Part shown: positions 27,327 through 36,282 of the stretch, one piece after another
How positions within the stretch are numbered: position 1 is the stretch's first letter
Layout: the number at the start of each line of letters is the position of its first letter
NCBI GenBank assembly: GCA_963664465.2
Contig: CAXXSU010000015.1
Span: 124,001 to 188,000 of the forward strand
DNA from: CAVOAK01 sp963664465
Lineage (GTDB): Bacteria; Pseudomonadota; Alphaproteobacteria; UBA8366; CAVOAK01
Length of the DNA: 64,000 bases
Direction of reading: 5' to 3'
Notes under the pieces: generated by a model
What the model was told of the DNA's origin: nothing
The model's input: only the letters and a program-made list of their open reading frames with translations
Databases searched by the model: none
Position numbers and translations under genes: made by a program

Positions 27327-28484
27327 TTAGGATACGCGCCGCAAACGTGGTTGGAGCGCCGGTTTCGGTGCAAGCCGTCCTGCCAGATAGCGGAACATGT
27401 CCCAGACCGTGCCCTCGAGATCCGGCGGACCCAGCGGATTGCGCTCGGCATAGCGTGAATTCAGGCCGACCTGCAGGCGCTCGATCTGAGCCCGGTCTTC
27501 GTCAAACGTCTGGGTGTTGTCTGACATCGCCTTGATGGTCTTGCGTGCCGGCTTGGGATCGAACGTCGCTCTGCCCACTTTGAGCACGACCTGATCTGGC
27601 CCGCGAGGGCGGAGGCATAAATAGATGGTCGTATCCGGTCCCAGAGCGACGACATGCGCGGGGTAGACCCAGAACATCATCGAATAGCGTTTCTCCGCGT
27701 CGGTCAAATCCGCATGGTAAGGCTTGCGCTGCGGCAGTTTGGCCGGATAGCCGGAGATGAAGCCGGTGTAACCCTCGCCACCTGGAATCTTTTCGCAAAG
27801 CCGTGTCGGCGTGATCTTATGCAGCCCCGTGTAGTGGAGCGTGCTCAGGTGATAGCCCTCCATGAAGTTCTCGGCGAGGCACTTCCAGTTGGCGCCCCAC
27901 ACCTCTTCGTCGCCCATTTGATGGACCATCTGCTCGGCATGATAGTTCCGCACATAGGGCTCAAGTCCCTTAAGTCGCGGCGCAAGCGGCTTCGCTTTGC
28001 CGTCCAGGTTGACATAGAGGAAACCGTGCCAGACTTCGGTCTTGAACTCCGGCAGCCGGCAGCCTTTGACATCGAAGCCCTTGACCTGATCCATGTAGGG
28101 CGCGCGCAGGAGCTGGCCGTCATTGGCGTAGGTCCAGGCGTGGTAGGGACAGACGAAATGCTTGGCCGTGCCTGTGCCCTCGAGGATCACCGAGGAGCGG
28201 TGGCGGCAGACGTTTGACAGCACGCGCACCTTCTTGTCCTGGCCACGCACGACAATCAGCGGCTCGTCGATCAGCTCGGTCGTGAAATAGTCGCCCGGGT
28301 TGGGAACTTCCTCGACCCGGCCGAGACAAATCCACTCCTTGCGGAAAAGCTCCTCTCTTTCGAGCTCGAGAAATTCCTCGGACGTGTAGCAGGCCGGCGG
28401 CAAAGTTAGCGTTTGCCCCGTGCGAAACTCATTAAGCTCGGCCAATGCGGCCTGTATTTCGCTCAGTGTACTAGGGTTGCCCAT
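27327..28484 (-). CDS. Rieske aromatic-ring-hydroxylating oxygenase alpha subunit, copy 1
   Basis: The 385-residue protein has the N-terminal Rieske domain with CRH, then 16 residues, then CPYH, that binds the [2Fe-2S] cluster, and the C-terminal catalytic domain with NWKCLAENFMEGYHLSTLHY, which carries the His pair of the mononuclear iron site. Alpha subunits of this family dihydroxylate aromatics or demethylate quaternary amines; the substrate is not evident. No ferredoxin or reductase gene lies nearby. A possible promoter is at 28562-28590. The starting codons encode MGNPSTLSEIQAALAELNEF, similar to the other copies in the window. Confidence 0.92.
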   Translation of the reverse strand: MGNPSTLSEIQAALAELNEFRTGQTLTLPPACYTSEEFLELEREELFRKEWICLGRVEEVPNPGDYFTTELIDEPLIVVRGQDKKVRVLSNVCRHRSSVILEGTGTAKHFVCPYHAWTYANDGQLLRAPYMDQVKGFDVKGCRLPEFKTEVWHGFLYVNLDGKAKPLAPRLKGLEPYVRNYHAEQMVHQMGDEEVWGANWKCLAENFMEGYHLSTLHYTGLHKITPTRLCEKIPGGEGYTGFISGYPAKLPQRKPYHADLTDAEKRYSMMFWVYPAHVVALGPDTTIYLCLRPRGPDQVVLKVGRATFDPKPARKTIKAMSDNTQTFDEDRAQIERLQVGLNSRYAERNPLGPPDLEGTVWDMFRYLAGRLAPKPALQPRLRRVS

Positions 28485-28561
28485 TCCAACCTCTCCTGGT
28501 TTGACCTGCCGACGAGGTCACCGACGCCGACGCACCTTCGCCGACCTTGACGCCAGCGCGT

Positions 28562-28590
28562 ATGTTAGCGCTGACACCGTAAGTCGACAA
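28562..28590 (-). promoter_or_regulatory. Possible sigma-70 promoter of Rieske copy 1
   Basis: On the reverse strand TTGTCG, a 17-bp spacer and TAACAT stand about 80 bp before the Rieske start. Two exact copies of AATGTTTGAC (28625-28634 and 28674-28683) lie just upstream and could be regulator sites. Confidence 0.4.
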
Positions 28591-28694
28591 TTGACAATAA
28601 CTCTTACGACCCGTTGCAAAATCTAATGTTTGACGAAGGTGAAACGGTCCTTATGACTGCCTTATCGATAGCGAATGTTTGACTGGTACATGGG

Positions 28695-28722
28695 TTGACC
28701 CTCCACTGCAAACGTGTAAATT
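28695..28722 (+). promoter_or_regulatory. Conserved promoter of solute-binding protein copy 1, now cut off by an IS
   Basis: TTGACC, 16 bp, TAAATT. The same elements and flanking bases (AACGTGTAAATTGCCC, AGAATGGCGGATTCC) recur before copy 2 at 31187-31214, which supports function. The IS5-like element lies between this promoter and its gene. Confidence 0.6.
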
Positions 28723-28783
28723 GCCCTCAGAATGGCGGATTCCAGATGTGTTGCGTTATCGGAGTGAACGCCTCAAAGGCAAG

Positions 28784-30068
28784 GGAACCTCTAAAAATTC
28801 TCCTTTTTCGGGCGTCGTCGATTTAGAATCGGGTTGACGATTTGTTGATAGCGGGAGGCGTGGTTGATGGGTCAGATGGGGTTTTTCGATCTTGGGAACC
28901 GGTATTCCGTTCTTGACGCCAAGAACGAGCCGCTTTTGAAGATCGACGGGGTGGTTCCGTGGGAGGACTTGCGCGCCCGTCTTGAGGCGGTGTGGCGGCG
29001 TGCGGACAAGGTGCGCAAATCGCGGGCGGGACGCAAGCCGTGGGATGCGATTGTGATGTTCAAGACGATCATTCTGTGCGCGCTCTACAATCTCTCGGAC
29101 GACCAAGTTGAGCATCAGATCCGTGACCGCCTGTCGTTCATGCGATTTCTGGGGTTGGGTCTAGAGGGCCGGGTTCCCGACGCCAAGACGGTGTGGCTGT
29201 ACCGCGAACAGTTAACGCAAGCTGGCGTGATCGAGGCTTTATTCGAGACGTTCGATGGCTACCTGAAGGATCAGGGCTATCTGGCGATGGGCGGCCAGAT
29301 CATCGACGCCTCGATTGTGGCGGTACCCAAACAGCGCAACAGCCGCGAGGAGAACGCGCGGATAAAGGCGGGCGAGACGCCGGCAGGCTGGGAGGACAAG
29401 CCGGCAAAGCGGCGCCAAAAGGATGTCGAGGCGCGGTGGACCAAGAAGCACGGCAAGAGCCATTACGGTTACAAGAACCATGTCAACGTGGACCGTCGGC
29501 ACAAGCTGGTGCGGCGCTATCATGTAAGCGACGCGGCGGAGCACGACAGCCAAGTCCTCGACGATATCCTGGATGGGGACAACACGGCTTTGGGTGTGTG
29601 GGCGGACAGCGCTTACCGCTCGGCGGAGATCGAGGCGTCGCTGAAGGAGAAGGGGTTGCGGAGCCGGATCCATCGCAAGGGCCGCCGCAACAAGCCGTTG
29701 AGCGAGCGCGAGAAGCAAGGCAACAAGACCCGTTCGTCGGTTCGGGTCCGCGTCGAGCATGTCTTCGGGGCCCAGAGCAACGACATGGGCGGGACGCTGG
29801 TGCGTAGTGTCGGGCTGGTGCGGGCGAAGGCGCGGATCGGGTTGAAGAACCTCGCCTACAACATGCGCCGCCTGGTCCAACTGGAGCGTCTCGCGGCGGC
29901 CGTGTGACGATACTCGGAGGAGAAGACCGCCTGGGGACGGTCTTGAAGCGGAAATAACTCAATTGGAGCGTGGAAGACCCCGAAAATCTCGGCTCCGGCA
30001 TGGCTGGAGCTGGTGACAGCCTAGTTAAACAATATCCTCCGGCAACTCACCAATTCTTAGAGGTGCCC
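28784..30068 (+). mobile_element. IS5-like insertion sequence, 1285 bp
   Basis: Terminal inverted repeats match at 15 of 18 bases: GGGAACCTCTAAAAATTC at the left end and GGGCACCTCTAAGAATTG read inward from the right end. The element carries one transposase. No exact target duplication is visible (GCAA on the left, GTAA on the right). It sits between the promoter and start of a solute-binding protein gene. Confidence 0.85.
28867..29907 (+). CDS. IS5 family transposase
   Basis: The 346-residue DDE transposase has the N-terminal DUF772-type part (FKTIILCALYNLSDDQVEHQ, RFLGLGLEGRVPDAKTVWLY) and the catalytic region with IIDASIVAVPKQRNSREENA, KHGKSHYGYKNHVNVD and a late VRVEHVFGAQ holding the Glu. 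It is intact, so the element could be active. The ATG at 28867 is preferred to a TTG one codon earlier. Confidence 0.92.
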   Translation: MGQMGFFDLGNRYSVLDAKNEPLLKIDGVVPWEDLRARLEAVWRRADKVRKSRAGRKPWDAIVMFKTIILCALYNLSDDQVEHQIRDRLSFMRFLGLGLEGRVPDAKTVWLYREQLTQAGVIEALFETFDGYLKDQGYLAMGGQIIDASIVAVPKQRNSREENARIKAGETPAGWEDKPAKRRQKDVEARWTKKHGKSHYGYKNHVNVDRRHKLVRRYHVSDAAEHDSQVLDDILDGDNTALGVWADSAYRSAEIEASLKEKGLRSRIHRKGRRNKPLSEREKQGNKTRSSVRVRVEHVFGAQSNDMGGTLVRSVGLVRAKARIGLKNLAYNMRRLVQLERLAAAV

Positions 30069-30118
30069 GTAAGTGTGACGAACTGGAGTCTAATTCACCA
30101 ACACAAGGGAGGATCAAC

Positions 30119-30973
30119 ATGAAACGGCTTAATATTTATACCGGGTCACTGGTCGCACTGGTCGCGATGGCGGCTGCGGCAACCGTCCAGCCAGCGGCGG
30201 CGCAAGGCGTAAATCCATCGGAAGTCACCAAGGGAAGCCTGCTTACGGAGCTCAAGCAGCGGCAGCTTATCAAGGTCGGATTTTCCACCTTTATCCCCTG
30301 GGCGATGCGCGACCTGAAGGGCGAGATCATCGGCTATGAGATCGACGTCGCCAACAAGCTTGGCAAGGATTCAAGTTGGAAAACAGACTTGGTCGCGATG
30401 GCCTGGGATGGCCTTATCCCCTCCCTGTTGTCGGGAAAGATCGACGTCATCATCGGCGGCATGTCGGCCAACGTTAAGCGCTCCCAGACCGTTGCCTTCT
30501 CCATTCCTTACGAGCAGGGCGGCTCGAATATAGTAGCGAACCAAAAGGTGGCAGGGGGTCGTAGCAAGTTGGCTGATTTCAACACCTCCGACACCGTCTT
30601 TGCCCAGCGCCGTGGGACGACGCCGATCAGGCACATCCAGCGGATGTTCCCGAAAGCGCAAATCCGCCAGTTCGACGACGAAAATACGCAGTACCAGGAG
30701 TTGTTGAGCGGCCGGGCGCACGTGGTCTGGTCATCGATGATGATCGGTATCTGGAAGACGGAAGATTTTCCGAACGAGCTTTATATTCCGATTCCTGGAG
30801 AGTTGCTGGTGCCGTGGGACGCGGGAATTGCCACCCGGCAGGGTGATCAGGTGTTTATGAACTATCTCAACAACTGGATCCGCGAGAACACGATCAGCGG
30901 ATACCTTCAAGAGCGCTATACCTACTGGTTCGAAGGTCGGCCCTGGAAGGATTTGGTGCCGGTACAGAAATAA
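30119..30973 (+). CDS. Family-3 solute-binding protein, copy 1
   Basis: The 284-residue protein has a signal peptide (SLVALVAMAAAATVQPAAAQ, cleavage near AAAQ) and the SBP_bac_3 core: IKVGFSTFIPWAMRDLKGEI, IGYEIDVANKLGKD, AMAWDGLIPSLLSGKIDVII and a late YLNNWIRENTISGYL. It should bind an amino acid or similar small polar molecule in the periplasm for an ABC importer. No permease or ATPase genes adjoin it. GGGAGG precedes the ATG. It is about 85-90% identical by eye to copy 2 at 31322. Its ancestral promoter is now separated from it by an IS. Confidence 0.9.
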   Translation: MKRLNIYTGSLVALVAMAAAATVQPAAAQGVNPSEVTKGSLLTELKQRQLIKVGFSTFIPWAMRDLKGEIIGYEIDVANKLGKDSSWKTDLVAMAWDGLIPSLLSGKIDVIIGGMSANVKRSQTVAFSIPYEQGGSNIVANQKVAGGRSKLADFNTSDTVFAQRRGTTPIRHIQRMFPKAQIRQFDDENTQYQELLSGRAHVVWSSMMIGIWKTEDFPNELYIPIPGELLVPWDAGIATRQGDQVFMNYLNNWIRENTISGYLQERYTYWFEGRPWKDLVPVQK

Positions 30974-31026
30974 GGCCTATGCTGGTCCTGCCGCGTTTGT
31001 TTGGCAGGTTAGTTTGATTGACAATT

Positions 31027-31060
31027 ACGGGCGCACGGATGATCGTGCGCCCGTTTCTTT
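31027..31060 (+). terminator. Rho-independent terminator after solute-binding protein copy 1
   Basis: A perfect 10-bp stem (ACGGGCGCAC with GTGCGCCCGT), loop GGATGATC, followed by TTCTTT. The same hairpin with one mismatch follows copy 2. Confidence 0.85.
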
Positions 31061-31186
31061 GTGGTTACGACGCTTGAGCAGTGCCGTTTGTTTGGTGTGG
31101 CCCTATGAATGGATGTTGCTGAGTGCGAGGATTCACACCTGTCAGGTGGGTGCGCGCTCGGGACCAAGGACTGGTCAGCGCACTGC

Positions 31187-31214
31187 TTGACCCCTCACAG
31201 TAAACGTGTAAATT
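31187..31214 (+). promoter_or_regulatory. Promoter of solute-binding protein copy 2
   Basis: TTGACC, 16 bp, TAAATT, about 107 bp before the start codon, conserved with 28695-28722. Confidence 0.6.
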
Positions 31215-31321
31215 GCCCGCAGAATGGCGGATTCCTGACAAATTGACAGGTCGGGGCGAACGCCGCGGGAGCGGAATCGAGCACGCTTCACACATGTCCA
31301 CCAACGCAAGGGAGGTTCTAA

Positions 31322-32176
31322 ATGAAATCACGTAGCATTTTCACCGGGTCGCTGGTCGCAGTGGTCGCGATGGCGGCTGCAGCCGCCATCCAACCGGCGG
31401 CGGCGCAAAGCGTAAATCCCTCGGAGGTCACCAAGGGAAGCCTGCTTACGGAACTCAAGCAGCGCCAGATTATCAAGGTCGGGTTTTCCACCTTTATCCC
31501 CTGGGCGATGCGCGACCTGAAGGGCGAGGTCATCGGCTATGAAATCGATGTCGCCAATAAACTTGGCAAGGACTCGGGCTGGAAAACCGAGCTGGTCGCG
31601 ATGGCTTGGGACGGCCTTATTCCCTCGGTGCTGTCGGGAAAGATCGACGTCATCATCGGCGGCATGTCGGCCAATGTTAAGCGTTCCCAAACGGTGGCTT
31701 TCTCGATTCCCTATGAACAGGGCGGCGGAAATATAGTTGCGAACATAAAGAATGCAGGGGGTCGCACGACGATGGAGGATTTCAACACCTCCGGCACCGT
31801 CTTTGCCCAGCGCCGTGGCACGACGCCGATCAGGCACATCCAGCGCTTGTTCCCGAAAGCGCAGATCCGCCAGTTCGACGACGAAAATACGCAGTATCAG
31901 GAGCTACTGACTGGCCGGGCGCACGTGGTCTGGTCATCGACGATGATCGGGACCTGGAAAGTCGAGGACTTTCCGAACGAACTCTATATCCCGTTGCCTG
32001 GACAAAAGCTGGCGCCTTGGGATGCGGCCATCGCCACCCGTCAGGGTGATCAGGTGTTTTTGAACTATCTCAACAACTGGATCCGCGAAAACACCATCAG
32101 CAATTACCTGCCAGAGCGGTATTCGTACTGGTTCGAAGGCCGTCCATGGAAACATTTGATACCGGAACAGAAATAA
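31322..32176 (+). CDS. Family-3 solute-binding protein, copy 2
   Basis: A 284-residue paralogue of the protein at 30119 with the same signal peptide type and core motifs (VGFSTFIPWAMRDLKGEV, WDGLIPSVLSGKIDVIIGGM, QFDDENTQYQELLTGRAHVV). Differences cluster around residues 140-160 and in the last 20 residues, so the ligand may be the same or related. It keeps an intact promoter, leader and terminator, forming a self-contained cassette. GGGAGG precedes the ATG by seven bases. Confidence 0.9.
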   Translation: MKSRSIFTGSLVAVVAMAAAAAIQPAAAQSVNPSEVTKGSLLTELKQRQIIKVGFSTFIPWAMRDLKGEVIGYEIDVANKLGKDSGWKTELVAMAWDGLIPSVLSGKIDVIIGGMSANVKRSQTVAFSIPYEQGGGNIVANIKNAGGRTTMEDFNTSGTVFAQRRGTTPIRHIQRLFPKAQIRQFDDENTQYQELLTGRAHVVWSSTMIGTWKVEDFPNELYIPLPGQKLAPWDAAIATRQGDQVFLNYLNNWIRENTISNYLPERYSYWFEGRPWKHLIPEQK

Positions 32177-32228
32177 GGCCTATGCTGGTCCTGCCGCGTT
32201 TGTTGGCAGGCTAGTTTGATTACAAATT

Positions 32229-32264
32229 ACGGGCGCACGGATGATCGTGAGCCCGATTTTTTTG
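32229..32264 (+). terminator. Rho-independent terminator after solute-binding protein copy 2
   Basis: Stem CGGGCGCAC/GTGAGCCCG with one G-A mismatch, loop GGATGATC, then seven T. Confidence 0.85.
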
Positions 32265-33273
32265 GCAGGTCCGCCAAGGTAAATCGAACTCGTCCACCCT
32301 TAGGATGCGCGCCTAAGGCGCGGTTTACCCCGCTTCTCCGGGGCCAGAGTTCGGGCAAGATATTTGTACAGATCCCAAACCGTGCCTTCGAGATCTGGCG
32401 GCCCCAGGGGAGAACGCTCGACATAACGTGATTTGAGGCCCTGCCGCAGCCGCGCTAGCTGCTCTTGATCTTCGCGGCTGACCGAATCGCCTGTCATGGC
32501 TTTGACCGTTCCGCGTTTGGGGTCCGGCGGATAGGTCGCGTATCCCCAACGGGCATCGACCTCGTCCGCAGAACGTGGGCGAAGGCAGGAATAAATGATC
32601 TGGTTGGTGCCCAGTGCGACGATGTGCGAGGGATACACGCAGAACATCATCGAGTAGCGCTGCTCCTCATCCGTTACATCGGCGTGGTAGGGCTCGCGCT
32701 GCGGGTATTTTGGATCGTAGCCGGACTTGTAGCCCATGTAACCTTCGCCGCCCGGGATCTTTTCGCAAAGCCGTGTCGGCGTGATCTTGTGCAGAGAATT
32801 GTAGTGGAGCGTACTCAGGTGGTAGCCCTCCATAAAGTTCTCGACCAGGCACTTCCAATTCGCCGGCCACACTTCCTCGTTGGTGAATTGCTGCAACATT
32901 TCTTCCATGTGTTGGTTCTTGATATAGGGCTCAAGTCCCTTGAGGCGTGGCGTCAGCGGCTTCGCCTTGCCATCCAGATTCACATAGATAAATCCATGCC
33001 AGATTTCCGTAGAGAATTCAGGCAACCGGCAATTCTTGACGTCGAACCCCGTGACCTTGTCCATGTAAGGCGCGCGCAGGAGCTGGCCGTCGTTGGCATA
33101 GGTCCAGGCATGGTAGGGACAGACGAAGTGTTTGGCCGTGCCAGTGCCCTCGAGGATCACGGAAGAGCGGTGGCGGCAGACGTTTGACAGCACGCGCACC
33201 TGCTTGTCCTGGCCGCGCACGACGATCAGCGGCTCGTCGATCAACTCAGTCGTGAAATAGTCACCGCGTTTAG

Positions 33274-34743
33274 CAGCCCGTTGAAAAAGGCGTCATTGAC
33301 CGGGTTTCACGCCACGGCGAAGCATATCGCGGCGAAGGCGGTTTCGCCATCCTCCGAGACGATGAGGACGATCTGAACGACCAGGACGGCTCCAGCGGGC
33401 GTAACAAGCACGAACAAGGCGCCAATTCCGCCCGCCACGGCCTCCTTCGGGGTGCCGGCGCCGATGAGTTGGCGCATCAGCAACGATAGGTTGTGGCCGG
33501 CGACGTGAAGCAGGTATCGCTTGTGCACGTTCTCGCGGCCCCGAAGCCAGGTCCGGCGCATACCGCCGCGATCGAGGTTGTGGGCAAAGGAGCGCTCGAC
33601 GATCTCGGCGCGCAGCTTGAAGGCTTCCCTGGCCACCCCCGATAACAGCCGGGTCCGGTTGTTGGTGACCGCCCGGCGAGCCGCATCATCTCCGTGCCAG
33701 CGCGCAAAACCCTTCTGCTTGGGCTCGGAGATCCGGCTCTTCCAGGGGCCGTCGTCGAGCGCCTTCAAGACCAACCGTGAGTGGTAGCCCTTATCGGTCA
33801 CACATTCGGCCGGATCTTCGGCCGTCGGCGCCACATCCACCGCCTCGAGGTTTGCCTCGGCCGCCGCCAGGGTCTTGGGAAGCGTTGTCGTATCGCCCTC
33901 GTCGGCCGGGTGCAGCTCCGCCGCCACCACCGCGCCGGTGTCCAGATCCACCGCGTGCTCGGGCTTGTAGGCCAGGTGCGTGGTGCCGTCCTTCATCTTG
34001 GCGATCTTGGCCTCGGGGTCGCTCCTGGAAACCCAGTCCTGGTTCGAGAGCTTCTTGCCCTTGCGCTTGCGGTCCAGACGCGCCAGGTCCTCAGCCGTGG
34101 GTGTCTCGATACCGCTCTCCTGGGCCAAGCGCTCCAGCATCCCCCGGTAACCCTCGCCCGTGTCCCTCCGCACGATGTTGCGCAGCGCCGCGTTGGCCTC
34201 CATGGTCGAGGCATCCACCCCGATGCGCTCGCCCTTCACCAGACCCGCCTCGGCGATCAGCGCCAGGACCCAGTCAAACACCGCCGTGTGGACTTCATGG
34301 GGCAGGCGCGCGCGGGTCCGTGACAGCCAGGAATGGTCCGGCACCCGTTCCCGCATCTCCAACAGCAGGAACTCCCGTAGCGACAGGGAATCCGAGCAGC
34401 GCCACTCCAGCCCACGCTCAGAGTCGATACCCTCGAAGTAGCCCACCAGGTGCATACGGAAGTAGCGCCCGGGTGGCACCGAAGGCGCCCCCATCCTGGC
34501 CGCGTAATAGGGCTGGCAGACCGCCTCGGCGAAGCCGTCGAAGCCGCCCTCGATCAGTACCAACTGCAGGCGGTCGTAAAATACATGACCAGGCGAGCGC
34601 GGCATCTCCGACCAGCTCACCATCAAGTCCCCCTGACGATCCTTCTGCTGTCCCATCGCCATCAGCGAACCCCCCTTCAGGCCAGGACACCAGAGAATCA
34701 GACCATGCCGACTTCGTCCAGGGAAGACTTCGTCAACGGGCTG
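33274..34743 (-). mobile_element. IS1182-like insertion sequence, intact copy, 1470 bp
   Basis: Ends read CAGCCCGTTGA inward on both sides (CAGCCCGTTGAAAAAGGCG and CAGCCCGTTGACGAAGTC). A 4-bp target duplication TTAG flanks it at 33270-33273 and 34744-34747. A second copy of the same 1470 bp, in the opposite orientation, starts at 37312 and is split by the satellite element. Confidence 0.95.
33307..34662 (-). CDS. IS1182 family transposase
   Basis: The 451-residue protein carries an N-terminal DUF772-like domain (YYAARMGAPSVPPGRYFRMH, RVPDHSWLSRTRARLPHEV) and a DDE domain with GVDASTMEANAALRNIV, EHAVDLDTGAVVAAELHPAD, VTDKGYHSRLVLKALDD and IVERSFAHNLDRGGMRR with the late Glu. The C-terminus is hydrophobic (GAVLVVQIVLIVSEDG). 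The frame is intact. It still contains the undisturbed TCCTGGCTG sequence (34324-34332 on this strand) that is the attachment core in the other copy. Confidence 0.93.
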   Translation of the reverse strand: MAMGQQKDRQGDLMVSWSEMPRSPGHVFYDRLQLVLIEGGFDGFAEAVCQPYYAARMGAPSVPPGRYFRMHLVGYFEGIDSERGLEWRCSDSLSLREFLLLEMRERVPDHSWLSRTRARLPHEVHTAVFDWVLALIAEAGLVKGERIGVDASTMEANAALRNIVRRDTGEGYRGMLERLAQESGIETPTAEDLARLDRKRKGKKLSNQDWVSRSDPEAKIAKMKDGTTHLAYKPEHAVDLDTGAVVAAELHPADEGDTTTLPKTLAAAEANLEAVDVAPTAEDPAECVTDKGYHSRLVLKALDDGPWKSRISEPKQKGFARWHGDDAARRAVTNNRTRLLSGVAREAFKLRAEIVERSFAHNLDRGGMRRTWLRGRENVHKRYLLHVAGHNLSLLMRQLIGAGTPKEAVAGGIGALFVLVTPAGAVLVVQIVLIVSEDGETAFAAICFAVA

Positions 34744-35078
34744 TTAGGGATCTCGTCGACCCGGCCGAGACAGATCCACTCCTTACGAAAGATCTCCTCC
34801 CTCTCGAATTCGAGAAATTTCTCCGAGGTGAAGCAGTCTGGCGGCAGCGTCATAGTCCGGTTCGAATCGAAATCCCTGAACTCTGAAAGAGCTTCAAGAA
34901 GTTCCGCAACTGACTGATTCTGACCCATCTCCAAACCTCCAAACCGTAACGGAAAACTGAACGGCGATATCAATTAATCCCAGTACAGCCAACCCTATCA
35001 CAGCGGCCGACCAGTTCCGAACCGTGCTCTAACAAGATAGAATATATCCATCGAACGAACAGGCTTCGAACATGCCGA

Positions 35079-35555
35079 TCACGGCGAGGATGGTGTAATG
35101 GGTCCGTCGGTGACCCTTTTTCGCTCATCCGCCGTCACCATCACCGTCTTGATCTCGCGCCGCGCGATACGCCAGCCCTCGTCCGTCCTGACAAGTTCGT
35201 TGGCAACTTCGCTAAAGCGGTTGGCTTCGACCGATTGTAGCTTTCCTTCAGCCAGCGCCGTTTTCGGATGGCAGTAGATCACGAGATAGGTGACGGCCTC
35301 GGCATGAGTCTCATCGATCACGGTAACGACGATGTTCGAGATCACGTGTCGAATAAGCATATCGTCTAAGAGCCCGTGTAGCGCCGAAAGATTGCCGTCA
35401 CGGCCCCGAAAATCCTCGCCGTCCATGGACCAGACAATATCCGGTGTAAAGAGCGCGACGGCCGCGTCGAACTCCTGCCGGTCTATCAGGTTGTAGTAGT
35501 GCGTCAGCAGCTTGGCGCACTGCCACTCGATCGCTTGCTTCCTATCTTCATCCAT
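35079..35555 (-). CDS. NTF2/SnoaL-like protein, copy 2
   Basis: The 158-residue protein (start MDEDRKQAIEWQCAKLLTHY at 35555, GGGAGA upstream) shares the beginning and end motifs of the other copies (FDAAVALFTPDIVWSMDG, RTDEGWRIARREI) but is the most divergent of the five. It points the opposite way to its three neighbours and directly follows the broken Rieske copy 2 in the same orientation with a 150-bp gap, as a beta-subunit gene would lie near its alpha subunit, although upstream rather than downstream order is reversed here. Confidence 0.75.
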   Translation of the reverse strand: MDEDRKQAIEWQCAKLLTHYYNLIDRQEFDAAVALFTPDIVWSMDGEDFRGRDGNLSALHGLLDDMLIRHVISNIVVTVIDETHAEAVTYLVIYCHPKTALAEGKLQSVEANRFSEVANELVRTDEGWRIARREIKTVMVTADERKRVTDGPITPSSP

Positions 35556-35743
35556 CGTTCTGTCTCCCACAGGATATGACGTGCGCTGCCGTCATGTTGT
35601 TATCAGCTACGCGTCGAACCTTGCCTTGTTTACCCGATGATACCATCGCTAGTCGGCTGCTGGCTGCGACAGGTTGACAGCCATCTCCGGCTTGGGCACA
35701 AGAGGCCCCAAGCAGATAAATCGTCGGGTTGGGAGGTGAAGGT

Positions 35744-36241
35744 ATGGATCGTGAGCAGGAACGTGCAATCGAATGGGAATGCCAGAAGATCATGCGGCGC
35801 TACTATTACCATGTGGATCGCCGTGAATTCGAGAAGGCGGTGGACCTGTTTACCCCCGACATTGACTGGCTCTCGCACGGTGTGAAACTCGACGGGCGCG
35901 ACGAACTATTGAAGGCACTTTATGCGTCGTTGGGCGAGGGAACGGTTCGCCACGTGCTGACGAACTCGGTGGTCTCGGTTACCGATAAAAATCATGCCAT
36001 ATGCCGGTCGTACAACACGCTCTACTACACGGCCGATACCGAGTACCAGGAAGCCGACAGTCCATTGGCCATGGAGGGTCCGCACAGGCTGCTCGATAGT
36101 TACGCCGAGTTGACCCGCACGCCCGACGGCTGGCGTATTTCCAAACGACGTTCGTTGATCGTCTTCCGGCGCGACCCGGACGAGCCGGTTCGTCTCGAGA
36201 CTTGGGGCGAAAGCGAAGGCAGGACGTCTGGACATGCGTGA
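35744..36241 (+). CDS. NTF2/SnoaL-like protein, copy 3
   Basis: The 165-residue product starts MDREQERAIEWECQKIMRRY at an ATG with GGGAGG 12 bases and GAAGG closer upstream. It keeps the family pattern FEKAVDLFTPDIDWLSHGVK, GRDELLKALYASLGEGTVRH, and RTPDGWRISKRRSLIVFRRD. It is the first of three consecutive same-strand copies (gaps of 41 and 38 bp), probably one transcript. Confidence 0.8.
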   Translation: MDREQERAIEWECQKIMRRYYYHVDRREFEKAVDLFTPDIDWLSHGVKLDGRDELLKALYASLGEGTVRHVLTNSVVSVTDKNHAICRSYNTLYYTADTEYQEADSPLAMEGPHRLLDSYAELTRTPDGWRISKRRSLIVFRRDPDEPVRLETWGESEGRTSGHA

Positions 36242-36282
36242 TCGCAGGGCGTGCGATCAATAGGTAACAAGGAGCGAGATTT

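Larger units (their letters stand above)
32300..34928 (-). pseudogene. Rieske oxygenase alpha subunit, copy 2, split by an IS1182-like element
   Basis: The N-terminal part runs from an ATG at 34928 (GGAGG upstream) through FRKEWICLGRVDEIP to the IS at 34743. The remainder, RGDYFTTELIDEPLIVVRGQ to the stop at 32300, lies beyond it and keeps the Rieske ligands (CRH, CPYH) and the iron-site block CLVENFMEGYHLSTLHY. Removing the 1470-bp IS and one TTAG target copy restores a single frame of 384 codons, the length of the other copies. The insertion is therefore recent and the gene is inactive here. Confidence 0.95.

Noticed and set aside
33777..34886. 369-codon plus-strand frame opposite the IS1182-like transposase
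   Set aside because: Pro/Arg/Ser-rich composition, antisense to a well-supported transposase in GC-rich DNA; a shadow frame.
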